Source: Synechocystis sp. LKSZ1
Lineage (GTDB): Bacteria; Cyanobacteriota; Cyanobacteriia; Cyanobacteriales; Microcystaceae
Direction: 5' to 3'
DNA: 64,000 nucleotides
NCBI RefSeq assembly: GCF_040436315.1
Contig: NZ_AP031572.1
Coordinates: 2,232,001 to 2,296,000 of the forward strand
Within the stretch, counting starts at the first letter, position 1, and every line of letters begins with the position of its first letter. The notes beneath the pieces were generated by a model. It saw nothing but the letters and a program-made list of their open reading frames with translations, was not told the DNA's origin and searched no databases. Below, in pieces: positions 17,879 to 27,707 of this stretch. Made by a program: the position numbers and the translations under genes.

Positions 17879-19585
17879 ATGAGCTACTGCGTAAATCCCT
17901 CTTGCCCTCATCCTAAAAATCCCAACGACATCCAAGTATGCCAGGCCTGTGGTGGGAAGTTACGGCTGAATGGACGTTACCAAGTCTTGGGGCTGTTGGG
18001 AAAAGGGGGGTTTGGCGCGACCTTTGCCGCGGCCGATGTGGGACTGCCCGGTACCCCCATCTGTGTGGTCAAGCAATTACGTCCCGCCACGGATGATCCG
18101 AATATTTTCCGTATGGCCAAGGAACTCTTTGAGCGAGAAGCCCAGACCCTCGGCAAGGTGGGCGACCATCCTCAAGTGCCTCGCCTCCTCGACTACTTTG
18201 AAGAAGACCAGCAATTCTATCTCGTTCAAGAGTACGTTAAAGGTCATAACCTCCACCAAGAAGTCAAAAAAAATGGCCCCTTCACCGAAGGGAGTGTGAA
18301 ACAGTTTTTGAGTGAACTAATGCCTGTTCTTAGCTACATTCACTCCCAGAAAGTCATCCACCGCGATATTAAGCCGGCCAACCTCATTCGACGCCAAACC
18401 GATCAAAAGTTGGTCTTGATTGACTTTGGTGCGGTTAAAAATGAAGTCAATACTATCTTGGCCGCTAACACCTCGGCTCAAACGGCCCTGACGGCTTTTG
18501 CGGTGGGGACGGCGGGGTTTGCTCCCCCAGAACAAATGGCCATGCGTCCAGTCTATGCCAGTGATATCTATGCCGTAGGCGTGACCTGTATTTACCTCCT
18601 CACCGGCCGGACGCCCAAGGACATTGAATGCAATCATCAAACCGGGGAGATGGACTGGGAACGCTACGTGACCGTCGGCGAATCCTTTGCGAAGGTACTT
18701 AAAAATATGCTGGAGTTATCAGTTCGTCATCGCTACAAAACTGCCCAACAGGTACTCGATGCCCTCAATATTCCAGCCTACGATGACGGCATGATGCAGG
18801 GGATGATTACGACGGGTTTTTTCAATCCCTCTAAGACAACGCAAGACCGGGATGAAACAGACCGGGCGGCGGCGGATCCCTCTACCGCCATGAATACAAG
18901 CTTCCGTCCCCCAGGTTCGGCCCTGAGCGGCATGAGTACCGGTATCAAAACCCGCACCCGTACGGGTGGACATCCTTCTCCTCCAACCCAATTTAACTTA
19001 CCTCCCAGGACACCTGAGCGCCCAATGGCACCTAGGGCCGGTGGACTCAATGTTGGCGAAAACGTCAATGTTTCCATTAAACCGAATGCTCCCAAGGGTC
19101 ATTCCAGTAAACGAGATCGTCGTGGGCAGGATCCAACAGCGAAAAAAGAGCCCGTTACCTGGAATAGCAAGGGGGTCTTGGGGGCCTACGAAAAAGGCCA
19201 GCGGGATTTTTCGGATCAAGACCTACGGGGCATCAGTTTACCCCGGGCCTTTTTACCGGGTCTCAACTGCTACGGCTCTGACCTAACCGGGGCTAACTTG
19301 AGCAATGCAAATCTCACCAATACTAATTTCGGCAAGGCAGTGTTGCAAAATGCCAATTTTCGGGATGCGGATCTGAGCGAAGCCTACTTTGGCTACGCCA
19401 ATCTGGAGGGCGCAGACCTCCGGGGAACCCAGCTCACGGGGGCCAATTTTAAGTATGCCAACGTGCAGGGGGCCAACCTCTGCGGCGTCGATCTCAGTGG
19501 TGTCCAAATCACGATGGAGCAGGTTGCCCTAACCAAGACTAACTGGCGGACGATCATGCCCAACGGCAAGCGGGGATTATGGTAA
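17879..19585 (+). CDS. spkB: Ser/Thr protein kinase with N-terminal Cys motif and C-terminal pentapeptide repeats, SpkB type
   Basis: 568 residues. The N-terminus has a C-x4-C ... C-x2-C cluster (Cys4, 9, 21, 24) like a small zinc ribbon. The Hanks-type kinase domain follows (about 34-295): GKGGFG (41-46), Lys65, HRDIKPANL (161-169) and DFG (182-184). A Pro/Thr/Arg-rich linker (about 310-415) leads to pentapeptide repeats (about 445-545; LTGANLSNANLTNTNF...). This layout is that of Synechocystis SpkB, linked to oxidative stress and motility in the literature (recalled). All catalytic residues seen are intact, so it should be active. It stands alone on the plus strand. Confidence 0.9.
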   Translation: MSYCVNPSCPHPKNPNDIQVCQACGGKLRLNGRYQVLGLLGKGGFGATFAAADVGLPGTPICVVKQLRPATDDPNIFRMAKELFEREAQTLGKVGDHPQVPRLLDYFEEDQQFYLVQEYVKGHNLHQEVKKNGPFTEGSVKQFLSELMPVLSYIHSQKVIHRDIKPANLIRRQTDQKLVLIDFGAVKNEVNTILAANTSAQTALTAFAVGTAGFAPPEQMAMRPVYASDIYAVGVTCIYLLTGRTPKDIECNHQTGEMDWERYVTVGESFAKVLKNMLELSVRHRYKTAQQVLDALNIPAYDDGMMQGMITTGFFNPSKTTQDRDETDRAAADPSTAMNTSFRPPGSALSGMSTGIKTRTRTGGHPSPPTQFNLPPRTPERPMAPRAGGLNVGENVNVSIKPNAPKGHSSKRDRRGQDPTAKKEPVTWNSKGVLGAYEKGQRDFSDQDLRGISLPRAFLPGLNCYGSDLTGANLSNANLTNTNFGKAVLQNANFRDADLSEAYFGYANLEGADLRGTQLTGANFKYANVQGANLCGVDLSGVQITMEQVALTKTNWRTIMPNGKRGLW

Positions 19586-19684
19586 CCCTAGTAGTCTCTG
19601 CTACCTTCATGCCTCAGGAGGCTGGCTAGGATAGGGGCAACCCAGCCTTAGTCCTTTCCTTGGGCTACATTGATTGGAGCAACT

Positions 19685-21031
19685 ATGTGCCCTTCGTTTT
19701 CCCCCCAGCCCCCCCAAGTTGTGATCGTTGGCGGTGGTTTTGCCGGCCTGTATACCGCCCAGGGTCTTAAACAGGCCCCCGTCCAAGTCACCCTCATCGA
19801 CAAGCGCAACTTCCATCTTTTTCAGCCCCTGCTGTACCAAGTGGCCACGGGGAGTCTCTCGCCAGCGGATATTGCCTCTCCCCTGAGGGGCGTGCTCCAG
19901 AAGCAAGCCAACACTCAGATCTTGATGGATGAAGTGGTGGATATCGACCCCCAACACCGACAAGTGATTCTCCAGGGCCATGAACCCATTGCCTACGATA
20001 TTCTGCTGGTTGCCACGGGCGTTAGCCATCATTACTTTGGTAATGACCAGTGGCGTTCGGTGGCCCCCGGCCTGAAAACCATTGAAGATGCCCTCGAGAT
20101 ACGCCGACGCATTTTTAGCGCCTTTGAAGCGGCAGAAAAGGAAACCGATCCCGAACGGCGTCAGGCCTGGCTCACCTTTGTGATCGTCGGTGCCGGGCCA
20201 ACAGGGGTCGAATTAGCTGGGGCCATTGCCGAAATTGCCCATAGTTCCCTCAAAGGCAATTTCCACCGCATTGATACCAGTCAGGCCAAGATCCTGTTGG
20301 TGGAGGGTCTAGACCGAGTTTTGCCCCCCTATAAACCTGCGCTGTCGGCCCAAGCCGAACAGGACTTGGTAAAGTTGGGCGTTACCGTGCAAACCCAGAG
20401 CATCGTCACCCAAATCACCGAACAGAGCGTTACCCTGCGCCAAGGAGAAGCAGAGCGCATGATTCCGACCCAAACCGTGCTCTGGGCCGCTGGGGTTAAG
20501 GCCTCTTCCCTCGGGCAAGTCCTAGCGGAACGGACTGGGGTTTCCCTCGACCGAGTCGGACGGGTCATCGTTAATCCAGACCTCAGCCTCCCCAACTATC
20601 CCAATATTTTTGTGTTAGGCGATCTAGCCCATTTTGCCCATCAGGGCCAAGGCCCTCTACCCGGCGTGGCCCCCGTGGCCATGCAACAGGCCGCCTACCT
20701 AGCCCGCTATCTACCCCAGCGATTAACGGGTGAGGCTGTCCCCCCCTTCCAGTACCACGATTACGGTAGCTTGGCGGTCATTGGCCAAAATAAAGCCGTG
20801 GTGGATCTGGGTTTTGCCCAATTTACCGGCCTCTTAGCCTGGATGATCTGGGTCTGGGCCCACATTTACTATCTCATTGAATTTGATAATAAGTTGATTG
20901 TGATGGTTCAGTGGGGTTGGAACTACTTTACTCGGGGAAGAGGGGCTCGCTTAATTACCGGAGAAAGTTCTCCGTTATCTCCGACGCTCCGTGAGCCATC
21001 CACCCTAGATAAAACCGTGGCGGCGCGGTAA
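19685..21031 (+). CDS. type II NAD(P)H dehydrogenase (NDH-2), FAD-dependent
   Basis: 448 residues from ATG 19685, with GGAG 6 nt upstream; a TTG at 19670 is less likely. The FAD-binding Rossmann motif is [17 protein letters not shown] (about 12-28), the NAD(P) motif is [21 protein letters not shown] (about 166-186), and the FAD-closing stretch is [11 protein letters not shown]. The C-terminal part is hydrophobic ([18 protein letters not shown]), which would attach it to the membrane. It passes electrons from NAD(P)H to the quinone pool without pumping protons. It is closer by eye to the Synechocystis NdbA (Slr0851) kind than to NdbB, but this is recalled. petG follows. Confidence 0.88.
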   Translation: MCPSFSPQPPQVVIVGGGFAGLYTAQGLKQAPVQVTLIDKRNFHLFQPLLYQVATGSLSPADIASPLRGVLQKQANTQILMDEVVDIDPQHRQVILQGHEPIAYDILLVATGVSHHYFGNDQWRSVAPGLKTIEDALEIRRRIFSAFEAAEKETDPERRQAWLTFVIVGAGPTGVELAGAIAEIAHSSLKGNFHRIDTSQAKILLVEGLDRVLPPYKPALSAQAEQDLVKLGVTVQTQSIVTQITEQSVTLRQGEAERMIPTQTVLWAAGVKASSLGQVLAERTGVSLDRVGRVIVNPDLSLPNYPNIFVLGDLAHFAHQGQGPLPGVAPVAMQQAAYLARYLPQRLTGEAVPPFQYHDYGSLAVIGQNKAVVDLGFAQFTGLLAWMIWVWAHIYYLIEFDNKLIVMVQWGWNYFTRGRGARLITGESSPLSPTLREPSTLDKTVAAR

Positions 21032-21071
21032 TCTAGGAGAGTTAATCAAAAAACTTCGGGAGACACTGTTA

Positions 21072-21188
21072 ATGATCGAGCCTCTGTTGTTAGGGATTGT
21101 TTTAGGACTGATTCCCGTTACCCTCGCGGGCCTGTTTGTCGCCGCCTACCTACAATACAAACGCGGTAATCAGTTCGATCTAGGTTAA
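21072..21188 (+). CDS. petG: cytochrome b6f complex subunit PetG
   Basis: 38 residues, [17 protein letters not shown] then [17 protein letters not shown]; this is the single-helix small subunit V of cytochrome b6f, whose length is 37-38 residues. One transmembrane helix covers nearly the whole protein. It is required for assembly and stability of the complex in the thylakoid membrane. GGGAG lies about 9 nt upstream of the ATG. It is 40 bp after the NDH-2 gene on the same strand and is followed by a terminator. Confidence 0.96.
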   Translation: MIEPLLLGIVLGLIPVTLAGLFVAAYLQYKRGNQFDLG

Positions 21189-21226
21189 AAACCTCACCTC
21201 GTTAATAGATCTAGTTGATAAGGTTC

Positions 21227-21264
21227 GGCCTCTCTCCGCTTGTCTCAGCGGTTAGGGGCCTTTT
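21227..21264 (+). terminator. terminator after petG
   Basis: An inner stem CCGCT (21236-21240) / AGCGG (21247-21251) and outer pairing GGCC (21227-21230) with GGCC (21257-21260) are followed by TTTT (21261-21264). It lies 39 nt after the petG stop. Confidence 0.6.
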
Positions 21265-21373
21265 CAATGATGCAGAATCTGCAATCTTGAATGCAGAGTA
21301 AGAGAACACAAGGACTGGGCTAAGATCAAACACGATAGGGAACCCTCAAATACCGCCTGGAGGCCGATACATC

Positions 21374-24346
21374 GTGGTTGCAAACGCTCAGTTACCCCAG
21401 ACCTATGAAGCCCAAACCCAAGCCATCGCCCGCGAGCTATTGGCCCAATCTCGGCAAAAACGCTCCCTTTGGGACAAAATTGGCGATAATCTCCGTCTTG
21501 ATGAACACCTTCTAGACTGGGCCATGGAACATCCCGGCCTACGCCTCCAGCTTTTTCGCTTTATCGATTGCTTGCCTTCCCTGCAAAGCAAAACGGAAAT
21601 TGCCCACCACCTGCAACAGTATTTAGGCAAAGAACAGGTGGAATTGCCCGGGCCCTTAAAAAATATCCTCAACTTTACCGATGCCCAATCGGGGCCGGCC
21701 CAGGCCGCCGCGGGCCTGATCAGCAAGGCTACGGAGATCCTAGCCTTCAAATACATTGCCGGAGAAACCATTCCTCAAGTCCTTAAAGCTGTCGAACGTC
21801 TCCGCAAGGAAAAAATGGGATTCACCATTGATCTCCTCGGAGAAGCCGTGATCACCGAAACTGAGGCCCAGGCCTACTACCAGAGCTATCTTGACCTAAT
21901 GACGGAGTTAACGGAAAAAACTCGACCTTGGTCTACGGTGCCGGCCATTGACCAGGCCGAGGAAGAAACCCTCCCCCGTGTACAAGTGTCCGTCAAGTTA
22001 ACCGCCTTCTATTCCCAATTCGACCCCCTCGATCCCGAAGGCAGTCAGGCTAAAGTCTGTGACCGCATCCGGGCCCTGCTCCGTCATGCCCAGGAATTGG
22101 GAGTTGCCGTTCACTTTGATATGGAACAGTATGCCTATAAGGATTTAATTCTCAATATCCTCAAGGATCTGTTGGTGGAAGAAGAATTTCGGTCGCGGAC
22201 GGATATTGGCATTACGCTCCAGGCCTATCTGCGGGATTCCCTCTCGGATCTCCAGGGCCTGATTCCCTGGGCTAAGCATCGGGGCTATCCAATTACCGTG
22301 CGATTGGTGAAGGGGGCCTACTGGGATCAAGAAACGATCAAGGCCCAGCAAAACCATTGGCCGATCCCGGTCTATTGCGAAAAGGCCCAAACCGATGCCA
22401 ATTACGAGGCCATGACCCAATTATTGCTGGAAAACCACGAATATCTCTACGCCGCCATCGCCAGTCATAATGTGCGTTCCCAGGCCCATGCCTGCGCCAT
22501 TGCCGAGCAGTTAAGTATTCCCCGCCGTCGCTTTGAATGCCAAGTCCTCTACGGCATGGGAGATAACCTGGCCAAGGCCCTAGTTAAACGCGGCCATCGG
22601 GTGCGGGTCTATGCGCCCTACGGTAAACTCTTGCCGGGCATGGCCTACTTGATTCGACGGTTACTAGAAAATACGGCTAATAGTTCTTTTCTGCGCCAAA
22701 GCCTGGAGGAGCGACCTGTTGAGGAATTGATCGCCCCGCCCCAGATTAAGGGTCTCGATACCCTACCCAGTCCTGGCTACCCTAACGTCGCTGATACGGA
22801 CTACGCTCAGACTGATCTGAGAAATCAGGCCTTCCAGGCCCTGGCTCAAGTCCAACATCGTCTGGGCAAGACCTATCTGCCTTTAATCAACGGACAATAC
22901 GTTAAAACTGAAACCACGTTAGATTCCGTTAATCCCTGCCGGCCCACGGAAATTATCGGCAAAGTGGGCCAAATTGACCTTGATCAAGCGGAACAGGCCA
23001 TGGAAGCCGCTAAGGCCGCCTTTCCTAGCTGGAAGAATACCCCTGCAAAGGAACGGGCGATGATCCTGCACCGGGCCGCCGACCTCCTGGCCCAACGTCG
23101 CCATGAGTTGAATGCCTGGATTTGTTTAGAAGTGGGTAAAATTTTGCCCCAGGCCGATGCCGAAGTCTCCGAAGCCATTGATTTTTGTCGTTACTACGCC
23201 GAAGAAATGGAGCGCCTCAGTCACGGTATTCGCCTAGATGTAGCCGGCGAAACCAACTATTACCATTACCAACCCCGAGGCATTGCCGTCGTCATTGCCC
23301 CCTGGAATTTTCCCCTGGCCATTGCCATGGGCATGACCGTGGCGGCTCTGGTCACAGGAAACTGTGCCCTCCTAAAACCCGCTGCCACGTCCAGCGTGAT
23401 CGCTGCCAAGATCACGGAGATCCTGGTGGAGGCCGGTATGCCTGCAGGGGTTTTTCAATTTGTGCCGGGGAAAGGTTCTGTCGTGGGCCATTATTTAGTC
23501 AACCATCCCGATGTGCATCTCATTGCCTTTACCGGCTCGCGAGAGGTGGGTTGTCGCATCTATGCCGATGCGGCGGTCTTGCAATCCGGCCAGCGTCACC
23601 TCAAACGAGTTATTGCCGAGATGGGGGGAAAAAACGCCATTATTGTTGATGAAAGTGCGGATCTCGACCAGGCCGTGGCAGGGGCAATTTATTCAGCCTT
23701 TGGTTATACTGGCCAAAAATGTTCCGCCTGCTCTCGCATTATCGTCCTCGATGCCGTTCACGATGCCTTTGTAGAACGCTTTGTCGAGGCGACCCGTTCC
23801 TTAAACATTGGCCCAACGGATTTACCCAGTACTCAGGTTGGCCCAGTGATTGATGCAGTGGCCCAACAGCGCATCCAAAGCTACATTTCCCAGGGCAAAC
23901 AGGAAGCGGAGGTGGCCTGGGAAGGGCCAGTTCCTGAGGAAGGCTATTTTGTCAGCCCGACCATTTTCAAAAATGTTTCCCCCCAGGCCGTGATTGCCCA
24001 GGAAGAAATTTTTGGCCCAGTGGTGGCGATTATTCGCGTGGCCAGTTTTGCGGAGGCCCTCCAGGTTGCAAACGGTACCGACTACGCCTTAACTGGCGGC
24101 CTCTATTCCCGGACGCCTGACCACATCGACCAGGCCAACCAGGCCTTTGAGGTCGGCAATCTGTATATCAATCGGGGTATTACTGGAGCCATTGTTTCTC
24201 GACAACCCTTTGGCGGCTTTAAGCTTTCTGGGGTGGGTTCCAAGGCCGGTGGCCCTGACTACCTCCTGCAATTCCTAGAACCCCGCCATGTCAGTGAAAA
24301 TATTCAGCGCCAGGGCTTCGCGCCCATTGAGGGGGCGGATCAGTAG
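21374..24346 (+). CDS. putA: bifunctional proline dehydrogenase / 1-pyrroline-5-carboxylate dehydrogenase
   Basis: 990 residues. The N-terminal half is a PRODH barrel (about 90-480) with VSVKLTAFYSQFDP, VRLVKGAYWDQE and VYAPYGKLLPGMAYLIRRLLEN. The C-terminal half (about 500-985) is an aldehyde dehydrogenase: APWNFPLAIAMGM, IAFTGSREVG, the Glu in EMGGKNA, the catalytic Cys in GYTGQKCSACSR and GPVVAIIRV. It oxidises proline to glutamate. It has no N-terminal ribbon-helix-helix DNA-binding domain, so it would not self-regulate like E. coli PutA. Start is GTG 21374 with GGAGG about 11 nt upstream. Confidence 0.95.
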   Translation: MVANAQLPQTYEAQTQAIARELLAQSRQKRSLWDKIGDNLRLDEHLLDWAMEHPGLRLQLFRFIDCLPSLQSKTEIAHHLQQYLGKEQVELPGPLKNILNFTDAQSGPAQAAAGLISKATEILAFKYIAGETIPQVLKAVERLRKEKMGFTIDLLGEAVITETEAQAYYQSYLDLMTELTEKTRPWSTVPAIDQAEEETLPRVQVSVKLTAFYSQFDPLDPEGSQAKVCDRIRALLRHAQELGVAVHFDMEQYAYKDLILNILKDLLVEEEFRSRTDIGITLQAYLRDSLSDLQGLIPWAKHRGYPITVRLVKGAYWDQETIKAQQNHWPIPVYCEKAQTDANYEAMTQLLLENHEYLYAAIASHNVRSQAHACAIAEQLSIPRRRFECQVLYGMGDNLAKALVKRGHRVRVYAPYGKLLPGMAYLIRRLLENTANSSFLRQSLEERPVEELIAPPQIKGLDTLPSPGYPNVADTDYAQTDLRNQAFQALAQVQHRLGKTYLPLINGQYVKTETTLDSVNPCRPTEIIGKVGQIDLDQAEQAMEAAKAAFPSWKNTPAKERAMILHRAADLLAQRRHELNAWICLEVGKILPQADAEVSEAIDFCRYYAEEMERLSHGIRLDVAGETNYYHYQPRGIAVVIAPWNFPLAIAMGMTVAALVTGNCALLKPAATSSVIAAKITEILVEAGMPAGVFQFVPGKGSVVGHYLVNHPDVHLIAFTGSREVGCRIYADAAVLQSGQRHLKRVIAEMGGKNAIIVDESADLDQAVAGAIYSAFGYTGQKCSACSRIIVLDAVHDAFVERFVEATRSLNIGPTDLPSTQVGPVIDAVAQQRIQSYISQGKQEAEVAWEGPVPEEGYFVSPTIFKNVSPQAVIAQEEIFGPVVAIIRVASFAEALQVANGTDYALTGGLYSRTPDHIDQANQAFEVGNLYINRGITGAIVSRQPFGGFKLSGVGSKAGGPDYLLQFLEPRHVSENIQRQGFAPIEGADQ

Positions 24347-24404
24347 ACAACAGAGTCGTGGAGGCGGCCCTAGGGGTTCCTGTATATTTGCCTAGCGAAC
24401 TTCT

Positions 24405-25238
24405 CTAGGCCTCTACATCCAAGCTCAGTTGATACAGTTGGCGGCGGGGTAATTGGGTTAACTGGGCCAGTTCACGGCTGGCCTGGGAACGACTGAGGCC
24501 TTGCTGGATCAAGGCCTGTAATTCCGCTTTTAACTGCTGTTCCGATAACAGGGGTTGCTCGGCCAAGGTCACACCGGCCAGCACCAGCACGAATTCTCCT
24601 CGGGGTTCTTGGTCTTGGTAATAAATCAGGGCCTGGCCAAGGTTGCCCCGCCAAAATTGCTCGTGGAGTTTGGTTAATTCCCTGGCTGTTACGATAGCCC
24701 GCTCGGGCCCGAGATGGTGCTCCAGATCGACTAGGGTTGTCAGCAGGCGGTGGGGGGCCTCGTAGAGGATGGTCGTGCGTTGTTCTTGCCGCAGACTGAG
24801 CAAACGGGTTTCCCGTGCCTGGCCCTTGGGGGGTAAAAAGCCTTCAAATACAAAGCGCTCAGTGGTTAAACCCGAAGCAATCAGGGCCGGAATCAAAGCC
24901 GTAGCGCCAGGTAGAGGAATAACTTCAAGGTTTTGGGCCAGACAGGCCTGTACCAGATCAGCCCCAGGGTCAGAAATACCGGGGGTTCCTGCATCCGTGA
25001 CTAGGGCCAAGGATTTCCCGGCTTGCAGATGGGCCAACAGTTGAGGGAGACGGGATTGGCGATTGTGGTCGTGGTAGCTAATTTGAGGGGTGGTGATCTG
25101 GAAATGCTGGAGCAATTTCCCTGTATGGCGCGTATCCTCCGAGGCAATCAGTTCCACGCTCTGGAGCACTCGAATGGCCCGGAAGGTCATATCCTCTAAA
25201 TTGCCGATGGGCGTTGGTACTAAATATAATTGACCCAT
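24405..25238 (-). CDS. rsmI: 16S rRNA (cytidine1402-2'-O)-methyltransferase
   Basis: 277 residues. The SAM-dependent tetrapyrrole-methylase fold is clear: LYLVPTPIGNLEDMTFRA (2-19), SEDTRHTGKLL, LVTDAGTPGISDPGADLV and FVFEGFLPPKGQARETRL. It methylates the ribose of C1402 in the ribosomal P site. It is divergent from the GH10-like gene with only 26 bp between the start codons, so the two promoters must overlap or lie in the opposite gene. Confidence 0.95.
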   Translation of the reverse strand: MGQLYLVPTPIGNLEDMTFRAIRVLQSVELIASEDTRHTGKLLQHFQITTPQISYHDHNRQSRLPQLLAHLQAGKSLALVTDAGTPGISDPGADLVQACLAQNLEVIPLPGATALIPALIASGLTTERFVFEGFLPPKGQARETRLLSLRQEQRTTILYEAPHRLLTTLVDLEHHLGPERAIVTARELTKLHEQFWRGNLGQALIYYQDQEPRGEFVLVLAGVTLAEQPLLSEQQLKAELQALIQQGLSRSQASRELAQLTQLPRRQLYQLSLDVEA

Positions 25239-25264
25239 ATTTTTGAAGTAGACAAGCTTTCCCT

Positions 25265-26479
25265 ATGATCCCATTCCCTTGGCGTTCTCTTCGTCTCTCC
25301 CGCTGGTGGGTCTGGGTTCTGGTGGCCCTTGCAAGTCTTGGACTGACGCTAGGATGGCAGTTGCAAACGCCCACTCCGGCAAGGGTTGCCCCCGTCTACG
25401 GAGTCTGGTTGACGAATGTGGACAGTCCCGTTCTCTACGATTCCCAACAACTAGCACCGGCGCTAACGGTCTTAGGGAAGGCTCACTTCAATACCCTCTA
25501 TCCCACGGTTTGGAACGGTGGCCACACCCTCTATCCCAGTCCCATGGCTCAAACGAAGCTGGTGCAGGGCCAAGACCCTCAGCTTCAGGGCCGCGATCCC
25601 CTAGGGGAACTCATTCCCCTGGCCAGGGCCGAGAAAATGCGGGTCATCCCCTGGCTAGAATTTGGTTTTATGGCCCCGGCGGATTCCGAATTGGCCCGCC
25701 GCTATCCCCAATGGCTAACCCAACGTCAAGACGGTTCCAAAATCTGGCTCGAAGGGAAGGTACATGAACGGGTCTGGCTCAACCCCCTGCACTCCGAAGT
25801 CCAGGCCTGGATGACGGATTTAGCCCTGGAGTTACTGGCAAAGTATCCCATTGATGGACTTCAAGTCGATGATCATTGGGCCTACCCCGCCGACTTTGGC
25901 TACGATTCCTTGACCCTGGCTTTGTATCAAAAGGAGCACGCTGGCCAGGCGCCACCTCCTGCCCCGGCCCTAGACCCCAACCAAAATTGCCTAGTGGCTG
26001 ACCCCCAGTGGCAAGAATGGGTACAGTGGCGGGCCGATAAAATGACCCAAGCCTTTGAGCAATGGGTTCAGGCCCTCAAGGCCCGTCGTCCCGGCCTGGT
26101 GATTTCCGTTTCCCCCAATCCCCAAACTTTTTCTAAAAATTGTTTTCTCCTCGATTGGCAGGCCTGGCAGGAAAAAACCTTAGTCGATGAACTGGCCCTG
26201 CAAGTTTATCGTTCTCAGCTTGCTAGCTTTCAAGCCGAACTCCAGCAACCAGAAGTCCAGGCCACTAAGGCCAAAATTCCCGTCATCGTCGGTATTTTAG
26301 CGGGCCTCAAGGGCCGTCCCGTTCCCCTAGAGCCATTGCAGGCCCAGATCCAATGGGCTCAGCGTCAAGGCTTTGCGGGGGTATCCTTCTTTTTCTATGA
26401 AAGTCTCTGGAATTTTGGGCCCGAGGCCCCAGAGACACGCCAGCAGGCCCTGGAAACCTGGTTACAGCCGCAGGTCTAA
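25265..26479 (+). CDS. exported glycoside-hydrolase-like protein (GHL10 family)
   Basis: 404 residues. A basic N-terminus and hydrophobic helix (about 14-31) act as signal or anchor. The body is a TIM-barrel of the GHL10/DUF187 type: GVWLTNVDSPVLYDS, NTLYPTVWNGGHTLYPS, WLEFGFMAPADSELA, DGLQVDDHWAYPADFGYD (acidic active-site candidates) and VISVSPNPQTFSKN. Family members are thought to act on cell-wall or extracellular glycans, but the substrate is not established. It is divergent from rsmI. Confidence 0.83.
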   Translation: MIPFPWRSLRLSRWWVWVLVALASLGLTLGWQLQTPTPARVAPVYGVWLTNVDSPVLYDSQQLAPALTVLGKAHFNTLYPTVWNGGHTLYPSPMAQTKLVQGQDPQLQGRDPLGELIPLARAEKMRVIPWLEFGFMAPADSELARRYPQWLTQRQDGSKIWLEGKVHERVWLNPLHSEVQAWMTDLALELLAKYPIDGLQVDDHWAYPADFGYDSLTLALYQKEHAGQAPPPAPALDPNQNCLVADPQWQEWVQWRADKMTQAFEQWVQALKARRPGLVISVSPNPQTFSKNCFLLDWQAWQEKTLVDELALQVYRSQLASFQAELQQPEVQATKAKIPVIVGILAGLKGRPVPLEPLQAQIQWAQRQGFAGVSFFFYESLWNFGPEAPETRQQALETWLQPQV

Positions 26480-26562
26480 ATTTTTTGCTCATTGCTAACC
26501 GCAACTCGAGGGGAAAAATTGGGAAAATTAGACATACCGTTGGCATCGGCTAACCCCATCCT

Positions 26563-27402
26563 ATGCTTGTCTACCCTATCGCTCTCCCACCCCCCCGGGC
26601 CCAAGGCCAGCTTCTTTTGTCCTTGTCTTCCGCGGAATCCTCTACGGCCCCGCGTTCTCTTCCCGAAACAACAACCTGGATGTACGGTGCGGGTTGCCTA
26701 GCCGGCCTGCTCCTGTTCATTGGGCTGTTAGCTCACTGGCGTCTGCGCTATCTCCGCCAGCAATGGCAACGGGAATTACACCAGGGCCAAAAGTGGGCCG
26801 ATCAGTATCACCGAACGCTAGCCAAATTACAAAGCTGGGAGCAGAATCCAGACCTCCGGTCAGCGCGCCACTTTACCTTGGCCTACCTGCGAATGCGCCT
26901 AGATGAGGAGAATTTTCACTACGCCGTCATTCACCAAATGCGCCAGCAGTTAACCAGGTTAGTCCAGCAGGCCCTACAGTATCCAACGGAGCCATCGACC
27001 CCGACCTTATTAGTCGATGCAACCTGTCCTATCTATGCTGAAGTCGAGGCCCTGAATGGCCAATGGCAACGGGAAATTTTACTCCGCTTGCAGATGCAGT
27101 TAAGCTATCTACCGACCCAATCGAGTAGTGTGACGGTGGAACAAATTATTACAACCATTATCACTTTTTTAGATGATACGTCCCCTTCCCTGGGGGAAGA
27201 TAGGGCCTCCAGTCTAGGCCTCCATTTACACTGGGATGAGTTGGCTTATCCGATTCCTACTCTGGTGGTGACCCAAGCCACCACAGCCGCCCACACCTTC
27301 CAACAATATTTTCTGCCCGAGGTACCCAGCTTACCCGCCGATCTAGATTGCGCCTCTCCCCTTTCCGCCACAATACCTGAGTTCAATCGATCTCTATCCT
27401 AG
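26563..27402 (+). CDS. membrane-anchored protein of unknown function
   Basis: 279 residues. A single strong membrane helix (about 43-61, GAGCLAGLLLFIGLLAHW) is followed by a basic, helical, probably coiled-coil region (about 62-165) rich in Gln, Arg and Leu, then a mixed domain. No family was recognised. An internal ATG at residue 40 gives an alternative start just before the helix. The gene is on the plus strand after the GH10-like gene (83 bp gap) and before a small conserved ORF. Confidence 0.6.
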   Translation: MLVYPIALPPPRAQGQLLLSLSSAESSTAPRSLPETTTWMYGAGCLAGLLLFIGLLAHWRLRYLRQQWQRELHQGQKWADQYHRTLAKLQSWEQNPDLRSARHFTLAYLRMRLDEENFHYAVIHQMRQQLTRLVQQALQYPTEPSTPTLLVDATCPIYAEVEALNGQWQREILLRLQMQLSYLPTQSSSVTVEQIITTIITFLDDTSPSLGEDRASSLGLHLHWDELAYPIPTLVVTQATTAAHTFQQYFLPEVPSLPADLDCASPLSATIPEFNRSLS

Positions 27403-27479
27403 GTTAGATTCCCGGCAGGGACTGGACTACAGTGTTAGAATCAGCGGAGATCATCTTGCTTTTGTATTTCTGGCTACCT

Positions 27480-27653
27480 ATGGATAAAGCAACTCTCCTA
27501 GAACGGATCAATCAAGTCAAAGCCAAACAGAATTTTTTGCTACGTCTGGCCGAACAACCCAACCTAGGGATTCTGCAGTTGGATGTTTCTCAGGCCATTA
27601 GTGAACTAGAGGATTTACTCGAAGATTGTGCCAAGACCTTTCCTAGAGAATAA
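27480..27653 (+). CDS. small conserved-looking protein, unknown function
   Basis: 57 residues from ATG 27480 (MDKATLLERINQVKAKQNF); the frame could open at 27432, but the added part is a poor, hydrophobic stretch. It is acidic and helical, with a leucine-rich second half (VSQAISELEDLLEDCAK). No signal peptide or motif. It sits between the unknown membrane protein and the MFS gene on the same strand. Confidence 0.55.
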   Translation: MDKATLLERINQVKAKQNFLLRLAEQPNLGILQLDVSQAISELEDLLEDCAKTFPRE

Positions 27654-27707
27654 CGTTTCTATTCGGTTTCAATCTTGCTGTTTGTCCGCTCGTGAGCTGA
27701 ATCTTTC

